Assembly: GCF_001956915.1 (NCBI RefSeq)
Contig: NZ_MLJO01000004.1
Location: 62,001 to 126,000, forward strand
DNA: 64,000 nt
Direction of reading: 5' to 3'
DNA from: Intrasporangium flavum
GTDB lineage: Bacteria; Actinomycetota; Actinomycetes; Actinomycetales; Dermatophilaceae
The translations under genes were made by a program, and so were the position numbers. Positions 47,384-56,996 of this stretch are shown here, one piece after another. How positions within the stretch are numbered: the first letter of the stretch is position 1; every line of letters begins with the position of its first letter. The notes below the pieces were generated by a model. The model made no database searches. It saw only the letters and a list, made by a program, of their open reading frames with translations, and was not told where the DNA came from.

Positions 47384-49945
47384 TCAGTCGGCTCGTCGCA
47401 CGGCCGGCAGGCCGAGCGCGACCGGCACCTTGCGGGCACCGCTGTCATCGAAGGCGATCGTCGCGTCGGCCTCCTCGGGCGCGTTGACGAAGGAGACGAA
47501 GCGCGACAGCTTGTCGGGGTCCTCCAGTACCGCTGCCCACTCGTCGCGGTAGCCCTCGACGTGCCGCGCCATGGCCGCCTCGAGGTCGCCGGCGATGCCG
47601 AGCGAGTCGTCGCACACCACGGCGCGGAGGTGGTCGAGGCCGCCCTCGAGCGCCTCGAGCCACGGGGCGGTCCGCTGGAGCCGGTCGGCGGTGCGGACGT
47701 AGAACATGAGGAACCGGTCGATGTAGCGCACGAGCATCTCGCTGTCGAGGTCGCTCGCGAGCAGCTGGGCGTGCTTCGGTGTCTGGCCGCCGTTGCCGCA
47801 GACGTAGAGGTTCCAGCCCTTGTCGGTGGCGATGACGCCGACGTCCTTGCCGCGCGCCTCGGCGCACTCGCGGGCGCAGCCCGAGACGCCGAGCTTGAGC
47901 TTGTGGGGCGAGCGCAGGCCGCGGTAGCGCAGCTCGAGGTCGACGGCCATCCCCACGGAGTCCTGGACGCCGTAGCGGCACCACGTCGAGCCGACGCACG
48001 ACTTCACGGTGCGCAGTGACTTGCCGTAGGCGTGGCCCGACTCCATCCCGGCGTCGACGAGCCGGCGCCAGATGAGCGGCAGCTGCTCGACGCGGGCGCC
48101 GAACAGGTCGATGCGCTGGCCGCCGGTCATCTTGACGTAGAGGTCGAAGTCCCTGGCGATGGAGCCGATCTCGATGAGCTGCTCGGCGGTGACCTCGCCG
48201 CCCGGCATCCGCGGCACGACCGAGTACGTGCCGTTCTTCTGGATGTTGGCCAGGAAGTGGTCGTTGCTGTCCTGCAGGGCGGCCTGCTCGCCGTCGAGCA
48301 CGTGATCGCTGCTCGTCGAGGCGAGGATCGAGGCGACGGTCGGCTTGCAGATCTCGCAGCCCGTGCCGCGCCCGTACCGGGCCAGGAGCGCCGAGAAGGT
48401 GCGGATGCCGGTGGCGGAGACGATCTCGAACAGCTCGGCGCGGCTCTGGTCGAAGTGCTCGCACAGCGCCGTCGACAGCTCGACGCCGGAGTCGACGAGC
48501 AGCTTCTTGACGGTGGGCAGGCAGCCGCCACAGGTGGTTCCGGCGTTCGTGCAGCCCTTGACCGTCGCGAGGTCGCACGCTCCGTCGGCGATCGCGCCGC
48601 AGATCGAGCCCTTGGTGACGTTGTTGCACGAGCAGATGACGGCGTCGTCCGGGAGTGCGTCCGCGCCGAGCTCGGCCCCCGCGGGGGAGATGAGGGCGGC
48701 CGGGTCACCGGGCACCTCGCGGCCGACGTAGGCCTTGAGCGTCGTGTACGCCGTGGCGTCGCCGACGAGGATGCCGCCGAGCAGCGTGCGGGCGTCGTCG
48801 GACACGACGACCTTGGCGTAGGTGCCCTTCGTCGCGTCGGTGTGCACGATCTCGAGGGCCCCGGGGGTCGTGCCCATGGCGTCGCCGAAGGAGGCGACGT
48901 CGACGCCGAGCAGCTTGAGCTTGGTCGACAGGTCGGCGCCGGGGAAGGTGGCCTCGCCGCCGAGGAGGCGGTCGGCGACGACCTCGGCCATCGTGTAGCC
49001 CGGTGCGACGAGGCCGTAGCAGCGGCCCTCGACGGCGGCCACCTCGCCCACGGCCCAGACGTTCTCGTCGCTCGTGCGGCACGACGCGTCGGTCACGACC
49101 CCGCCGCGCTCGCCGACCTCGAGCCCGGACGCGCGGGCGAGGGAGTCGGCCGGACGCACCCCGGCCGAGAAGACGACGAGGTCGGTGAGCAGCGCGGTGC
49201 CGTCGGACAGCTCGACGGCGAGGCGGCCGTCGTCCTGGGCCTCGAGCGCGTTCGTGCCCACGCCGGTGTGGACGTGCACCCCGAGCCGGCCGACCAGTCC
49301 CGCGAGCACGGCCCCGCCGCCGTCGTCGACCTGCAGCGGCATGAGGCGCGGCGCGAACTCCACGACGTGCGGGGTGAGCCCGAGCAGGCGCAGGGCGTTG
49401 GCGGCCTCGAGGCCGAGCAGGCCGCCGCCGACGACGAGCCCGGCCGCCTCGCGCCCCTCGGCACGGGCTCGCTCGATCGCGGCCTCGGCCCGGGCCCGGA
49501 CGGCGTCGAGGTCGTCCAGCGTGCGGTAGACGAAGCACCCGTCGGCGTCGTGGCCCGGCACCGGCGGCACGAAGGGGTAGGAGCCGGTGGCCACGACGAG
49601 CGCGTCGTAGGCGATGGTGTCGCCGGCGCTCGTCGTGACCGTCCTGGCCTCGCGGTCGACGTGCTCGGCGCGGGTGCCGAGGCGCAGGTCGACGAGCGTG
49701 TCGCCGTCGTAGGTGTTGCCGGCGAGGGCGAGGGCGCTGCGGTCCCAGGCGCCGACGTAGGCCGACAGGCCGACGCGGTCGTAGGCGGCCTCGGCCTCCT
49801 CGGACAGGACGACGACGCGCCACGTGCCGTCGGCGTCACGCGAGCGGAGCGCCTCGACGAACCGGTGGCCGACCATGCCGTGACCGACGACGACGGCGGT
49901 GCGCTGCGTGCCGGGGGTGCGGGGGACAGTGGTGTTCTCGGACAT
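47384..49945 (-). CDS. nirB: Assimilatory nitrite reductase large subunit
   Basis: The 853-residue NADH-dependent enzyme reduces nitrite to ammonium in the cytosol. The N-terminal FAD/NAD domain has VVVGHGMVGHRF and VVGGGLLGLEAA. A BFD [2Fe-2S] domain follows (CSCNNVTKG at about 435, TTCGGCLP). The siroheme/[4Fe-4S] domain has SCVGSTWCRYG (about 648) and GVSGCARECAEARG (about 683). The ATG overlaps the stop of the preceding FAD gene (ATGA). The C-terminus is complete. Confidence 0.96.
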   Translation of the reverse strand: MSENTTVPRTPGTQRTAVVVGHGMVGHRFVEALRSRDADGTWRVVVLSEEAEAAYDRVGLSAYVGAWDRSALALAGNTYDGDTLVDLRLGTRAEHVDREARTVTTSAGDTIAYDALVVATGSYPFVPPVPGHDADGCFVYRTLDDLDAVRARAEAAIERARAEGREAAGLVVGGGLLGLEAANALRLLGLTPHVVEFAPRLMPLQVDDGGGAVLAGLVGRLGVHVHTGVGTNALEAQDDGRLAVELSDGTALLTDLVVFSAGVRPADSLARASGLEVGERGGVVTDASCRTSDENVWAVGEVAAVEGRCYGLVAPGYTMAEVVADRLLGGEATFPGADLSTKLKLLGVDVASFGDAMGTTPGALEIVHTDATKGTYAKVVVSDDARTLLGGILVGDATAYTTLKAYVGREVPGDPAALISPAGAELGADALPDDAVICSCNNVTKGSICGAIADGACDLATVKGCTNAGTTCGGCLPTVKKLLVDSGVELSTALCEHFDQSRAELFEIVSATGIRTFSALLARYGRGTGCEICKPTVASILASTSSDHVLDGEQAALQDSNDHFLANIQKNGTYSVVPRMPGGEVTAEQLIEIGSIARDFDLYVKMTGGQRIDLFGARVEQLPLIWRRLVDAGMESGHAYGKSLRTVKSCVGSTWCRYGVQDSVGMAVDLELRYRGLRSPHKLKLGVSGCARECAEARGKDVGVIATDKGWNLYVCGNGGQTPKHAQLLASDLDSEMLVRYIDRFLMFYVRTADRLQRTAPWLEALEGGLDHLRAVVCDDSLGIAGDLEAAMARHVEGYRDEWAAVLEDPDKLSRFVSFVNAPEEADATIAFDDSGARKVPVALGLPAVRRAD

Positions 49946-51519
49946 CAGGCGGCTCCTTCTTCGAGGGGCTCGGGCACGGTCTCGGGCGGGGTCCCGGGTC
50001 GGGTGTCGGGTTCGGGTCTGGCTGCGGGGGAGGATGGGTCGGCCGAGCGCAGCCACGAGCACAGGCCGTCGACGGCGCTCGAGCACGACCCGCAGCCGGT
50101 GGTGGCGCGGGTGGCCTCCGCGACGGCGGTGGCCGTGTCGGCCCCGGCCCGGAACGCCTCGACGATCGCGCCCTTGGTCACCGTGTTGCACCGGCAGATC
50201 ACGGCAGCCCCGGGCATCTCCGCGAGGCTGACCGCCTCGGCGCCGCCGGACCGCGTCACGGCCCGGCCGAGCATCAGCGCGAGGCGGTCGCGGGGTGCCG
50301 CGGCGCCGGTGTCGTAGAGCTGGGTCAGCGGGCCGGCCGCGTCGCCGACGCCGAGGAGGATCGCGCCGACGAGCCGGTCGGCGCGCAGGACGAGCTTGGC
50401 GTAGCGGCCGCGGACCGGGTCGGTGAAGGCGAGGACCTCGTGGCCGGCGTCGTGCACGCCGACGTCGACGCGCCCCATGCTCGTGAGGTCGACCTCGGGC
50501 GCCTTGAGCCGGGTCACGACGCTCGTGCCCGTGTACGTGGCGTCGGGGTCGGTGCCGCTCAGGACCTCGGCGAGGACGCGCGCCTGGTCCCAGCCGGGCT
50601 GGACGAGCCCGGGCACCTCGCCGCGGTGCTCGGCGCACTCGCCGATGGCGTGGACGTGCGGGTGCGACGCGTGGAGCCGGTCGTCGACGACGACGCCGCG
50701 GCCGACGTCGAGGCCCGCGGCACGGGCGAGGTCGACGCGGGGGCGCACGCCGGCGGCGACGACGACGAGGTCGGCGGGCAGCTTGGTGCCGTCGTCGAGC
50801 ACCACGGCACCCGGAGCGTCGGTCGACGCGGGCCGGCGCTCGGCCACCTGGCGCCCGAGCGCGAGCCGGGCCCCGAGCGACTGGACGACGCGGGAGAGGA
50901 CCGCCCCGCCGTCGACGTCGAGCTGCCGGTCCATCGGGTGCCCGGCCGGGTGCACGACCGTGACGTGGACGCCCCGGCCGAGCAGCCCGCGCGCGGCCTC
51001 CAGCCCGAGCAGGCCACCACCGACGACGACGGCGTGATGCGCCGATCCCGCTGCGGCGACGAGTCGCTCGGCGTCGTCGAGGGTCCGGAAGGCGATGACC
51101 GACAGGTCGTCGGTGGCGCCCGAGATCGGCGGCACGAACGCGTCGCTGCCGGTGGCGAGCACGAGCTCGTCCCACCGGACGACCTCCGGATCGGGGTCGG
51201 CCGTCGCCGTCAGCGTGGCGGTGCGACCGGTGACGTCCAGGGCGGTGACCCGCACGCCCGTGCGGACGGTGACGTCGTGGGCCGCCCACCACCCGTTCGG
51301 CTTGAGCCGCGTCTCGCGCGGGCCGATCGTCCCGGCGACGACGGTCGAGAGCAGCACGCGGTTGTAGGCCTCGTGCGGCTCCTCGCCGACGACGGTGACG
51401 GCGACCTCGGCGTCGCGGCGGCGCAGCTCCTCGGCGAACCTGGCGCCGGCCATGCCGTTGCCGACGACGAGCACGTGGCGACGCGGTGGGCAGGGGGTCG
51501 CGCTCACGGTCTCGCTCAC
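49945..51519 (-). CDS. nasC: FAD-dependent electron-transfer subunit of nitrate reductase
   Basis: The 524-residue protein has two FAD/NAD loops (VVGNGMAGARFAEEL, VVGGGLLGLEAARG) and a C-terminal BFD-like [2Fe-2S] motif (CRCNTVTKGAI...GCGSCSSAV). It matches the Klebsiella-type NasC or the NirB N-terminal half, and should pass NADH electrons to the molybdenum subunit. GTG 51519 follows GGAGG and overlaps the nasA stop; the stop overlaps the nirB ATG. A Pro/Glu tail ends the protein. Translational coupling is evident. Confidence 0.85.
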   Translation of the reverse strand: MSETVSATPCPPRRHVLVVGNGMAGARFAEELRRRDAEVAVTVVGEEPHEAYNRVLLSTVVAGTIGPRETRLKPNGWWAAHDVTVRTGVRVTALDVTGRTATLTATADPDPEVVRWDELVLATGSDAFVPPISGATDDLSVIAFRTLDDAERLVAAAGSAHHAVVVGGGLLGLEAARGLLGRGVHVTVVHPAGHPMDRQLDVDGGAVLSRVVQSLGARLALGRQVAERRPASTDAPGAVVLDDGTKLPADLVVVAAGVRPRVDLARAAGLDVGRGVVVDDRLHASHPHVHAIGECAEHRGEVPGLVQPGWDQARVLAEVLSGTDPDATYTGTSVVTRLKAPEVDLTSMGRVDVGVHDAGHEVLAFTDPVRGRYAKLVLRADRLVGAILLGVGDAAGPLTQLYDTGAAAPRDRLALMLGRAVTRSGGAEAVSLAEMPGAAVICRCNTVTKGAIVEAFRAGADTATAVAEATRATTGCGSCSSAVDGLCSWLRSADPSSPAARPEPDTRPGTPPETVPEPLEEGAA

Positions 51520-53702
51520 GGGGTGGCCTCCAGTCGGACGGCGCACGCCTTGAACTCGGGCATGCGGCTCGTGGGGTCGAGGGCGGGGTTGGTCAGGACG
51601 TTGGCGCGGGCGTCGCCTCCGCGCGCGGTGCCGCCCCAGTGGAAGGGCAGGAACACGACGTCGGGGCGCATGTCCTCGTCGACGCGGACGACGGCGCGGG
51701 TGCGGCCCCGTCGGCTCACGACGTCGGCGACGTCGCCGTCCGAGAGTCCCTGGGCCGCAGCGGTGTCGGGGTGGACCTGGACGAACATCTCCCCGGCGGC
51801 CGCGTCGAGCTCGGGCACGAGCCGGGTCTGGGCCCCGGACTGGTAGTGCTGCAGCAGGCGGCCCGTCGTCGCGACGAGCGGGAACTCGGCGTCGTCCGCC
51901 TCGCTCGGGGCACCGGCCTCCAGGGCGACGAGCCGGGCCCGACCGTCCGGCGTGGCGAACCGGTCGAGGAAGAGGCGGGGTGTGCCCTGCGGGCGGTCGG
52001 TGGGGCACGGCCAGTGCAGCGACTCGCCGGCGTCGAGGCGCTCCCACGTGACGGCCGAGTAGTCGGCGACGCCGCCGGCCGACGCGCGTCGCAGCTCCTC
52101 GAAGACCTCGTGCGGGTCGGTCGAGAACGGCACGGGCGCGCCGAGACGACGGGCCAGCTCGGACCACACCCACAGCTCGCTGCGGCACCCGGTCGGCGGC
52201 TCGATCGCCTTGCGGCGCCGCAGGACCCGCCCCTCGAGGTTGGTCAGGGTGCCCTCCTCCTCGGCCCACTGGAGCACGGGCAGGACGACGTCGGCGAGGG
52301 CCGCGGTCTCGGACAGGACGAAGTCGCACACGACGAGCAGGTCGAGCGACCGCAGCCGCTCGGTGACCCGCGACGCGTCGGGCGCCGACACGACGGGATT
52401 GGACCCGTGCACGAGCAGCGCCCGCGGACCACCGTCGGTGCCGAGCGCGTCGAGGAGCTCGAAGGCGCTCCGGCCGGGCCCGGGCAACGAGGCGGGGTCG
52501 ACGCCCCAGACGGCGGCCACGTGGGCCCGCGCCGCCGGGTCGTCGATCTTGCGGTACCCCGGCAGCTGGTCGGCCTTCTGGCCGTGCTCGCGGCCGCCCT
52601 GCCCGTTGCCCTGGCCGGTGATGGTGCCGAACCCGGTGCCGGGGTTGCCGGGCAGGCCGAGGACGAGGGCGAGGGCGATGAAGGCGGTGACCGTGTCGGT
52701 GCCGGTGGCGTGCTGCTCGCCGCCGCGGGCGCTGAGGACGTACGCGCCGCGCTCGGTGTCGCGGGCCCGGGCGAGGGCTCGCACGGCGGCCCGCATCGAC
52801 GCGGCCGCGACGCCGGTGACGCGCTCGGCCCGCTCGGGCAGCCACTGCGACGCGACGGCCCAGAGGTCCTCGAAACCCGTGGTGCGAGAAGCGATGTAGT
52901 CGCGGTCGGCGTAGCCCTCGGTGACGGCCAGGTGGACCATCCCGAGGGCCAGCGCGGCGTCGGTGCCGGGGCGCAGCTGCAGGTGCAGGCCACCGCCGTC
53001 GAGGGCCTTGGCGGCCGTCGGCGTCAGGCGCGGGTCGGCCACCATGAGGCCGCCGTGGTCGGCGGCGCGCACGAGGTGGGTGAGGAAGGGCGGCATCGTC
53101 TCGGCCGGGTTGGCGCCGAGGAGCAGCACCGCGTGGGCCGAGCCGATGTCGGTGACCGGGAACGGCAGCCCCCGGTCGAGCCCGAAGCAGCGGATGCCGG
53201 CGGCGGCCGCCGAGCTCATGCACCAGCGTCCGTTGTAGTCGACCTGCGAGGTGCGCAGGCCGACGCGGGCGAACCGCCCCAGCTGGTAGGCCTTCTCGTT
53301 CGTCAGACCGCCGCCGCCGAAGAGCGCGACGGCGTCGAGGCCGTGGGCCTCCTGGGTGTCGGCGATGCCGCGCGCCACCGTGTCGAGCGCGTCGTCCCAC
53401 GTCGTTTCGACGAGCTCCCCACCGCGCCGCACGAGCGGGGCCGTGAGCCGCGCGGGGGTGCGCAGCAGCTCGGCGCTCGTCCAGCCCTTCTGGCACAGGC
53501 CTCCACGGTTCGTCGGGAAGCGCCGCGGTGCCACGGTGACGTCGGCGGCCGTGGACCCCGAGAGGGTCATCGCGCACTGGAGCCCGCAGTAGGCGCAGTG
53601 CGTGTCGGTCCGCGAGGTCGGGGTGGCCGCCCCGGTGGTGCCGACGCCGGACGCGTCGGCACCACGGGGCTGGCGGGCGGTGGGGGTCGCGAGGTCGGTC
53701 AT
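51516..53702 (-). CDS. nasA: Assimilatory nitrate reductase catalytic subunit
   Basis: The 728-residue molybdopterin oxidoreductase has Cys36, Cys39, Cys43 and a fourth Cys in GGLCQKGW for an N-terminal [4Fe-4S] cluster. It also has VDYNGRWCMSSAAAAG, LLLGANPAETMP, GQGNGQGGREHGQKADQLPGY and the C-terminal molydopterin-dinucleotide domain (LVATTGRLLQHYQSGAQT). No Tat signal is present, so it is cytosolic. It overlaps narK (ATGA) and nasC. It reduces nitrate to nitrite for NirBD. Confidence 0.93.
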   Translation of the reverse strand: MTDLATPTARQPRGADASGVGTTGAATPTSRTDTHCAYCGLQCAMTLSGSTAADVTVAPRRFPTNRGGLCQKGWTSAELLRTPARLTAPLVRRGGELVETTWDDALDTVARGIADTQEAHGLDAVALFGGGGLTNEKAYQLGRFARVGLRTSQVDYNGRWCMSSAAAAGIRCFGLDRGLPFPVTDIGSAHAVLLLGANPAETMPPFLTHLVRAADHGGLMVADPRLTPTAAKALDGGGLHLQLRPGTDAALALGMVHLAVTEGYADRDYIASRTTGFEDLWAVASQWLPERAERVTGVAAASMRAAVRALARARDTERGAYVLSARGGEQHATGTDTVTAFIALALVLGLPGNPGTGFGTITGQGNGQGGREHGQKADQLPGYRKIDDPAARAHVAAVWGVDPASLPGPGRSAFELLDALGTDGGPRALLVHGSNPVVSAPDASRVTERLRSLDLLVVCDFVLSETAALADVVLPVLQWAEEEGTLTNLEGRVLRRRKAIEPPTGCRSELWVWSELARRLGAPVPFSTDPHEVFEELRRASAGGVADYSAVTWERLDAGESLHWPCPTDRPQGTPRLFLDRFATPDGRARLVALEAGAPSEADDAEFPLVATTGRLLQHYQSGAQTRLVPELDAAAGEMFVQVHPDTAAAQGLSDGDVADVVSRRGRTRAVVRVDEDMRPDVVFLPFHWGGTARGGDARANVLTNPALDPTSRMPEFKACAVRLEATP

Positions 53703-55201
53703 CGGCGGTAGCGGACCTTCGTCACGACGGCGGCGACGACATAGAACACCGTGAACACGACGAACGCGGCCGTGGCCGAGTGGGCCGGCCCGACGTACGA
53801 GGCCCGCAGCCCGAGGTTGATGAGGACGCCGCCCAGGGCGCCGACCGCGCCGGCGATGCCGATGAGGGCGCCCGACATGGAGCGCGACCACGCGGCCCGC
53901 TCGACGCCGCTGCCGACGAGCGACAGCGACTTCCGCTCGAAGATCGAGGGGATCATCTTGTAGACCGAGCCGTTGCCGACGCCCGACAGGACGAAGAGGG
54001 CGATGAACCCGCCGATGATGCCGGTCAGCTGCAGGGCGGTGGCGGCCCCGGGCGTCACGTCGTCGGCGCGGGCCGCGAGCGTCACGACGAGGCCGGCGAG
54101 GGCCATGAGTACGAAGGTCACGAAGGTGACCGGGCCGCCGCCGCGCCGGTCGGCGAGGCGTCCGCCCCAGACCCGGCTCAGCGAGCCGAGCAGCGGTCCG
54201 ACGAACGCGATCTGGGCGGCGTGCAGGCTCGCGGCCGCGGTCTGGGCCGGCGTCGGGGCGGCGCCGGCGGTGAGGCCCGCGAGGAACGTCGCGTTGAGCA
54301 CCTGGCCGAAGGCGAAGCCGAACCCGATGAACGAGCCGAACGTGCCGATGTAGAGCAGCGAGATGACCCACGAGTCGGCGTGGCCGACGAGGTCGCGCAT
54401 GGCCCGGCCGTTCGCGGTCCGGTGGTCGAGGTTGTCCATGAACAGCGCGGCGCCGGTGCTGGCTGCCGCGAGGAGCACGAGGTAGACGGCACAGACGATC
54501 TCGGGCCGCCGGTTGCCGAGCGTCGCGATGACGAGCAGGCCGACCAGCTGCACCGCGGGGACCCCGATGTTGCCGCCGCCCGCGTTGAGCCCGAGGGCCC
54601 AGCCCTTCATCCGCTGCGGGTAGAAGGCGTTGATGTTCGTCATCGACGACGCGAAGTTGCCGCCGCCGAGGCCGGCGAGGCCCGCGACCATCAGGAACGT
54701 CGTCAACGAGTGGCCGGGGTTGGCCATGAGCCACCACGTCAGGCCGGTCGGCACGAGCAGGGCGATGCCGCTGAAGACGGCCCAGTTGCGGCCGCCGAAC
54801 AGGGCGGTGGCCATCGTGTACGGCACGCGCAGCACGGCCCCGACGAGGGTCGGCACGGCGACGAGGTAGAACTTGTCGGCCGCGGTGAAGCCGTAGACGG
54901 CCTGCGGCATGAACAGCACCATGACCGACCAGATCGACCAGATCGAGAAGCCGATGTGCTCGGTGAGCACCGACCACACGAGGTTGCGCCGCGCGACGGC
55001 CTTGTTGCCGGCCTCCCAGGCGACGGTGTCCTCGGGGTCCCAGCCGGTGATGACGCGCCGCTTGGGTGTCGTCAGCGCCCGCAGGCGGCTCGGGGCCGGG
55101 GACGCGGTGGGCGCGGTGGGCGCGGTGGGCGCGGACGGTGCGGGGGTGGCGACGGTGCCGACGGTGCCGGTCGACTCTGTGGTGCCGGTGGTCGTGCTCA
55201 C
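53699..55201 (-). CDS. narK: Nitrate/nitrite MFS transporter
   Basis: The 500-residue protein has about 60 soluble N-terminal residues including three APT repeats, then 12 membrane segments. NarK features are GLGGGNFASSMTNINAFYP and GVGNGSVYKMIPSIF. It imports nitrate and/or exchanges nitrite. It heads the operon and overlaps nasA. GTG 55201 follows GAGGAGG. A candidate GlnR box lies about 90 bases upstream. Confidence 0.93.
   Translation of the reverse strand: MSTTTGTTESTGTVGTVATPAPSAPTAPTAPTASPAPSRLRALTTPKRRVITGWDPEDTVAWEAGNKAVARRNLVWSVLTEHIGFSIWSIWSVMVLFMPQAVYGFTAADKFYLVAVPTLVGAVLRVPYTMATALFGGRNWAVFSGIALLVPTGLTWWLMANPGHSLTTFLMVAGLAGLGGGNFASSMTNINAFYPQRMKGWALGLNAGGGNIGVPAVQLVGLLVIATLGNRRPEIVCAVYLVLLAAASTGAALFMDNLDHRTANGRAMRDLVGHADSWVISLLYIGTFGSFIGFGFAFGQVLNATFLAGLTAGAAPTPAQTAAASLHAAQIAFVGPLLGSLSRVWGGRLADRRGGGPVTFVTFVLMALAGLVVTLAARADDVTPGAATALQLTGIIGGFIALFVLSGVGNGSVYKMIPSIFERKSLSLVGSGVERAAWSRSMSGALIGIAGAVGALGGVLINLGLRASYVGPAHSATAAFVVFTVFYVVAAVVTKVRYRR
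55103..55134. repeat. 9-base tandem repeat in narK
   Basis: CGCGGTGGG is repeated three times exactly plus a partial copy. It encodes the APT/APTAP stretch of the NarK N-terminus. Being in frame, a change in copy number would lengthen or shorten the tail by three residues. Confidence 0.8.
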
Positions 55202-55289
55202 GGATTCCTCCTCGTGAGGCGGGTGGGGGTCGCTGCGAGAGCGTGGCGCCCACGCTAGGAAGGCCGTGTTGCACCGGGTCCGGGCGCGT

Positions 55290-55305
55290 GTGACGCGTCC
55301 GTAAC
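55290..55305. promoter_or_regulatory. Candidate GlnR box before narK
   Basis: On the minus strand GTTAC-GGACGC-GTCAC has the 5-6-5 layout of GlnR sites. It fits the gTnAC half fully and the GaAAC half partly. It lies about 90 bases before the narK start. Confidence 0.45.
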
Positions 55306-55435
55306 GGCTTCCTCACCTGGCCACGACGGCGGCGTGAGGTCGAGCGTGGCGGCATCCCAGCCGGGGCTCACCGCCCGGCGCGTCGGCGGTGAGACGGGCG
55401 TGCGGGGCCACGGGCGACCGCGCCCGGGCCGCGCG

Positions 55436-55441
55436 TAGGCT
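55436..55441 (+). promoter_or_regulatory. -10 box for leaderless hydrolase gene
   Basis: TAGGCT ends 7 bases before ATG 55449, with no ribosome site between. Confidence 0.4.
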
Positions 55442-55448
55442 CGGCGTC

Positions 55449-56282
55449 ATGACCTCGACGGCCCCGGCGCACGCGCCGCTCAACACGCTGTCGGTCGGCA
55501 CGGCCGGACCGCGGATCGCCTTCCTGCACGGCCTCTTCGGCCAGGGCCGCAACTGGAACCAGATCGCCAAGGCCGTGACCGGTCCCGAGGGGGCCGAGGC
55601 CCGCTGCCTGCTCGTCGACCTCCCCGACCACGGGCGCTCGCCGTGGTCCGATGCGTTCTCCCTCGAGGGGTACGCCGACGCCGTCGCCGCCACCCTGCGC
55701 GCGGCGGCCCCCGGCGAGACGTGGGCCGTCGTCGGGCACTCGCTCGGCGGCAAGACGGCGATGGTCCTCGCGCTGCGCCACCCCGAGCTCGTCGAGCGGC
55801 TCGTCGTCGTCGACATCGCGCCCAAGGGCTACGGCTCGCTCGAGCGGTTCGCCGGCTACATCCGCGAGATGCAGCACCTGCCGCTCGACGCGCTGTCGAA
55901 CCGCGCCGACGCCGAGGCCCGGTTCGAGGAGCCCGACCCCGGCGTCAAGGCGTTCCTCCTGCAGAACCTGCGACGCCACGGCGACGCGTGGCGCTGGCAG
56001 GTCAACCTCGACCTCGTCGCGGCCGACGCCGACCTCGGGGCGGGGTCGCAGATCGCCGGCTGGCCGGCCGACGTCGACGCGCTGCCGCCCTACGAGGGGC
56101 CGGTGCTCTGGGTCGCGGGCGGGGAGTCGCGCTACGTGCACCGCGAGGACGGCGACCACATGCGGCGGCTCTTCCCGCGGACGCGGCTGTTCACCATCAA
56201 GGGCGCCGGGCACTGGGTGCACACCGACGCCCCGGACGTCATCGTGGCCGCCCTGCGCCGGTTCCTCCACGCCCCCGCCTGA
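55449..56282 (+). CDS. Alpha/beta-fold hydrolase
   Basis: The 277-residue protein has the oxyanion region IAFLHGLFGQGRNWNQIA, then DLPDHGRSPW, the nucleophile elbow VVGHSLGGKTAM and the C-terminal GAGHWVHTDAP with the catalytic His. It resembles YbfF/ABHD11-type esterases. No signal peptide is present, so it is cytosolic. Its substrate is unknown. It converges with the response-regulator gene. Confidence 0.9.
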   Translation: MTSTAPAHAPLNTLSVGTAGPRIAFLHGLFGQGRNWNQIAKAVTGPEGAEARCLLVDLPDHGRSPWSDAFSLEGYADAVAATLRAAAPGETWAVVGHSLGGKTAMVLALRHPELVERLVVVDIAPKGYGSLERFAGYIREMQHLPLDALSNRADAEARFEEPDPGVKAFLLQNLRRHGDAWRWQVNLDLVAADADLGAGSQIAGWPADVDALPPYEGPVLWVAGGESRYVHREDGDHMRRLFPRTRLFTIKGAGHWVHTDAPDVIVAALRRFLHAPA

Positions 56283-56300
56283 CCGGGCGTCGGGCCGCGC

Positions 56301-56996
56301 TCAGAGGAGGCGGCGGCCCATGGCCCAGGCGGTCAGCTCGTGGCGCGAGGACAGCTGGAGCTTGCGCAGCACCGACGACACGTGGGTCTCGACGGTCTTG
56401 ACGGAGATGAACAGCTCCTTGGCCACCTCCTTGTACTGGTAGCCGCGGGCGATGAGGCGCATGACCTCGCGCTCGCGCGCCGAGAGCCGGTCGAGCTCCT
56501 CGTCGATCTCGGCAACCTCGCCCGCGGCCGCGCCGAACGCGTCGAGGACGAACCCGGCCAGCCGCGGGCTGAACACGGCGTCACCCTCGGCGACCCGGCC
56601 GATCGCGGTGAGCAGCTCCTCGGCGCTGATCGTCTTCGTGACGTAGCCGCGGGCGCCGGCCCGGATGACGGCGATGACGTCCTCGGCGGCGTCGGACACC
56701 GACAGCGCGAGGAACCGCACGGGCACGTCGGGGGCGGCCTGGACCGTGGCGCAGGCGCGGATGACGTCGGCGCCGCCGTGGCCGTCGCCGCCGGGCAGGT
56801 GCACGTCGAGCAGGACGACGTCGGGCTTCTCGCGGGCGATGACCTCGGTGGCCGACTCGACGGCCCCGGCCTCGCCGACGATCTCGAGCCGGAAGGGCGC
56901 CTTCGTGGCGATCGTCGTCAGCTCGGACCGCACGCCGGTGCGGAACATGTGGTGGTCGTCGACGATGACGATGCGGATGGTCCGCGCGTCGCTCAT
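56301..56996 (-). CDS. NarL/LuxR family response regulator
   Basis: The 231-residue protein has a receiver domain with acidic pair VDDHH (13-17) and phosphoacceptor Asp64 in VVLLDVHLPGGDG. Lys in GYVTKTIS follows, with a LuxR helix-turn-helix at about 170-215 (LSAREREVMRLIARGYQYKEVAKELFISVKTVETHVSSVL). It is translationally coupled to the kinase before it (ATGA). The pair resembles the LiaSR-type envelope-stress systems. Confidence 0.95.
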   Translation of the reverse strand: MSDARTIRIVIVDDHHMFRTGVRSELTTIATKAPFRLEIVGEAGAVESATEVIAREKPDVVLLDVHLPGGDGHGGADVIRACATVQAAPDVPVRFLALSVSDAAEDVIAVIRAGARGYVTKTISAEELLTAIGRVAEGDAVFSPRLAGFVLDAFGAAAGEVAEIDEELDRLSAREREVMRLIARGYQYKEVAKELFISVKTVETHVSSVLRKLQLSSRHELTAWAMGRRLL

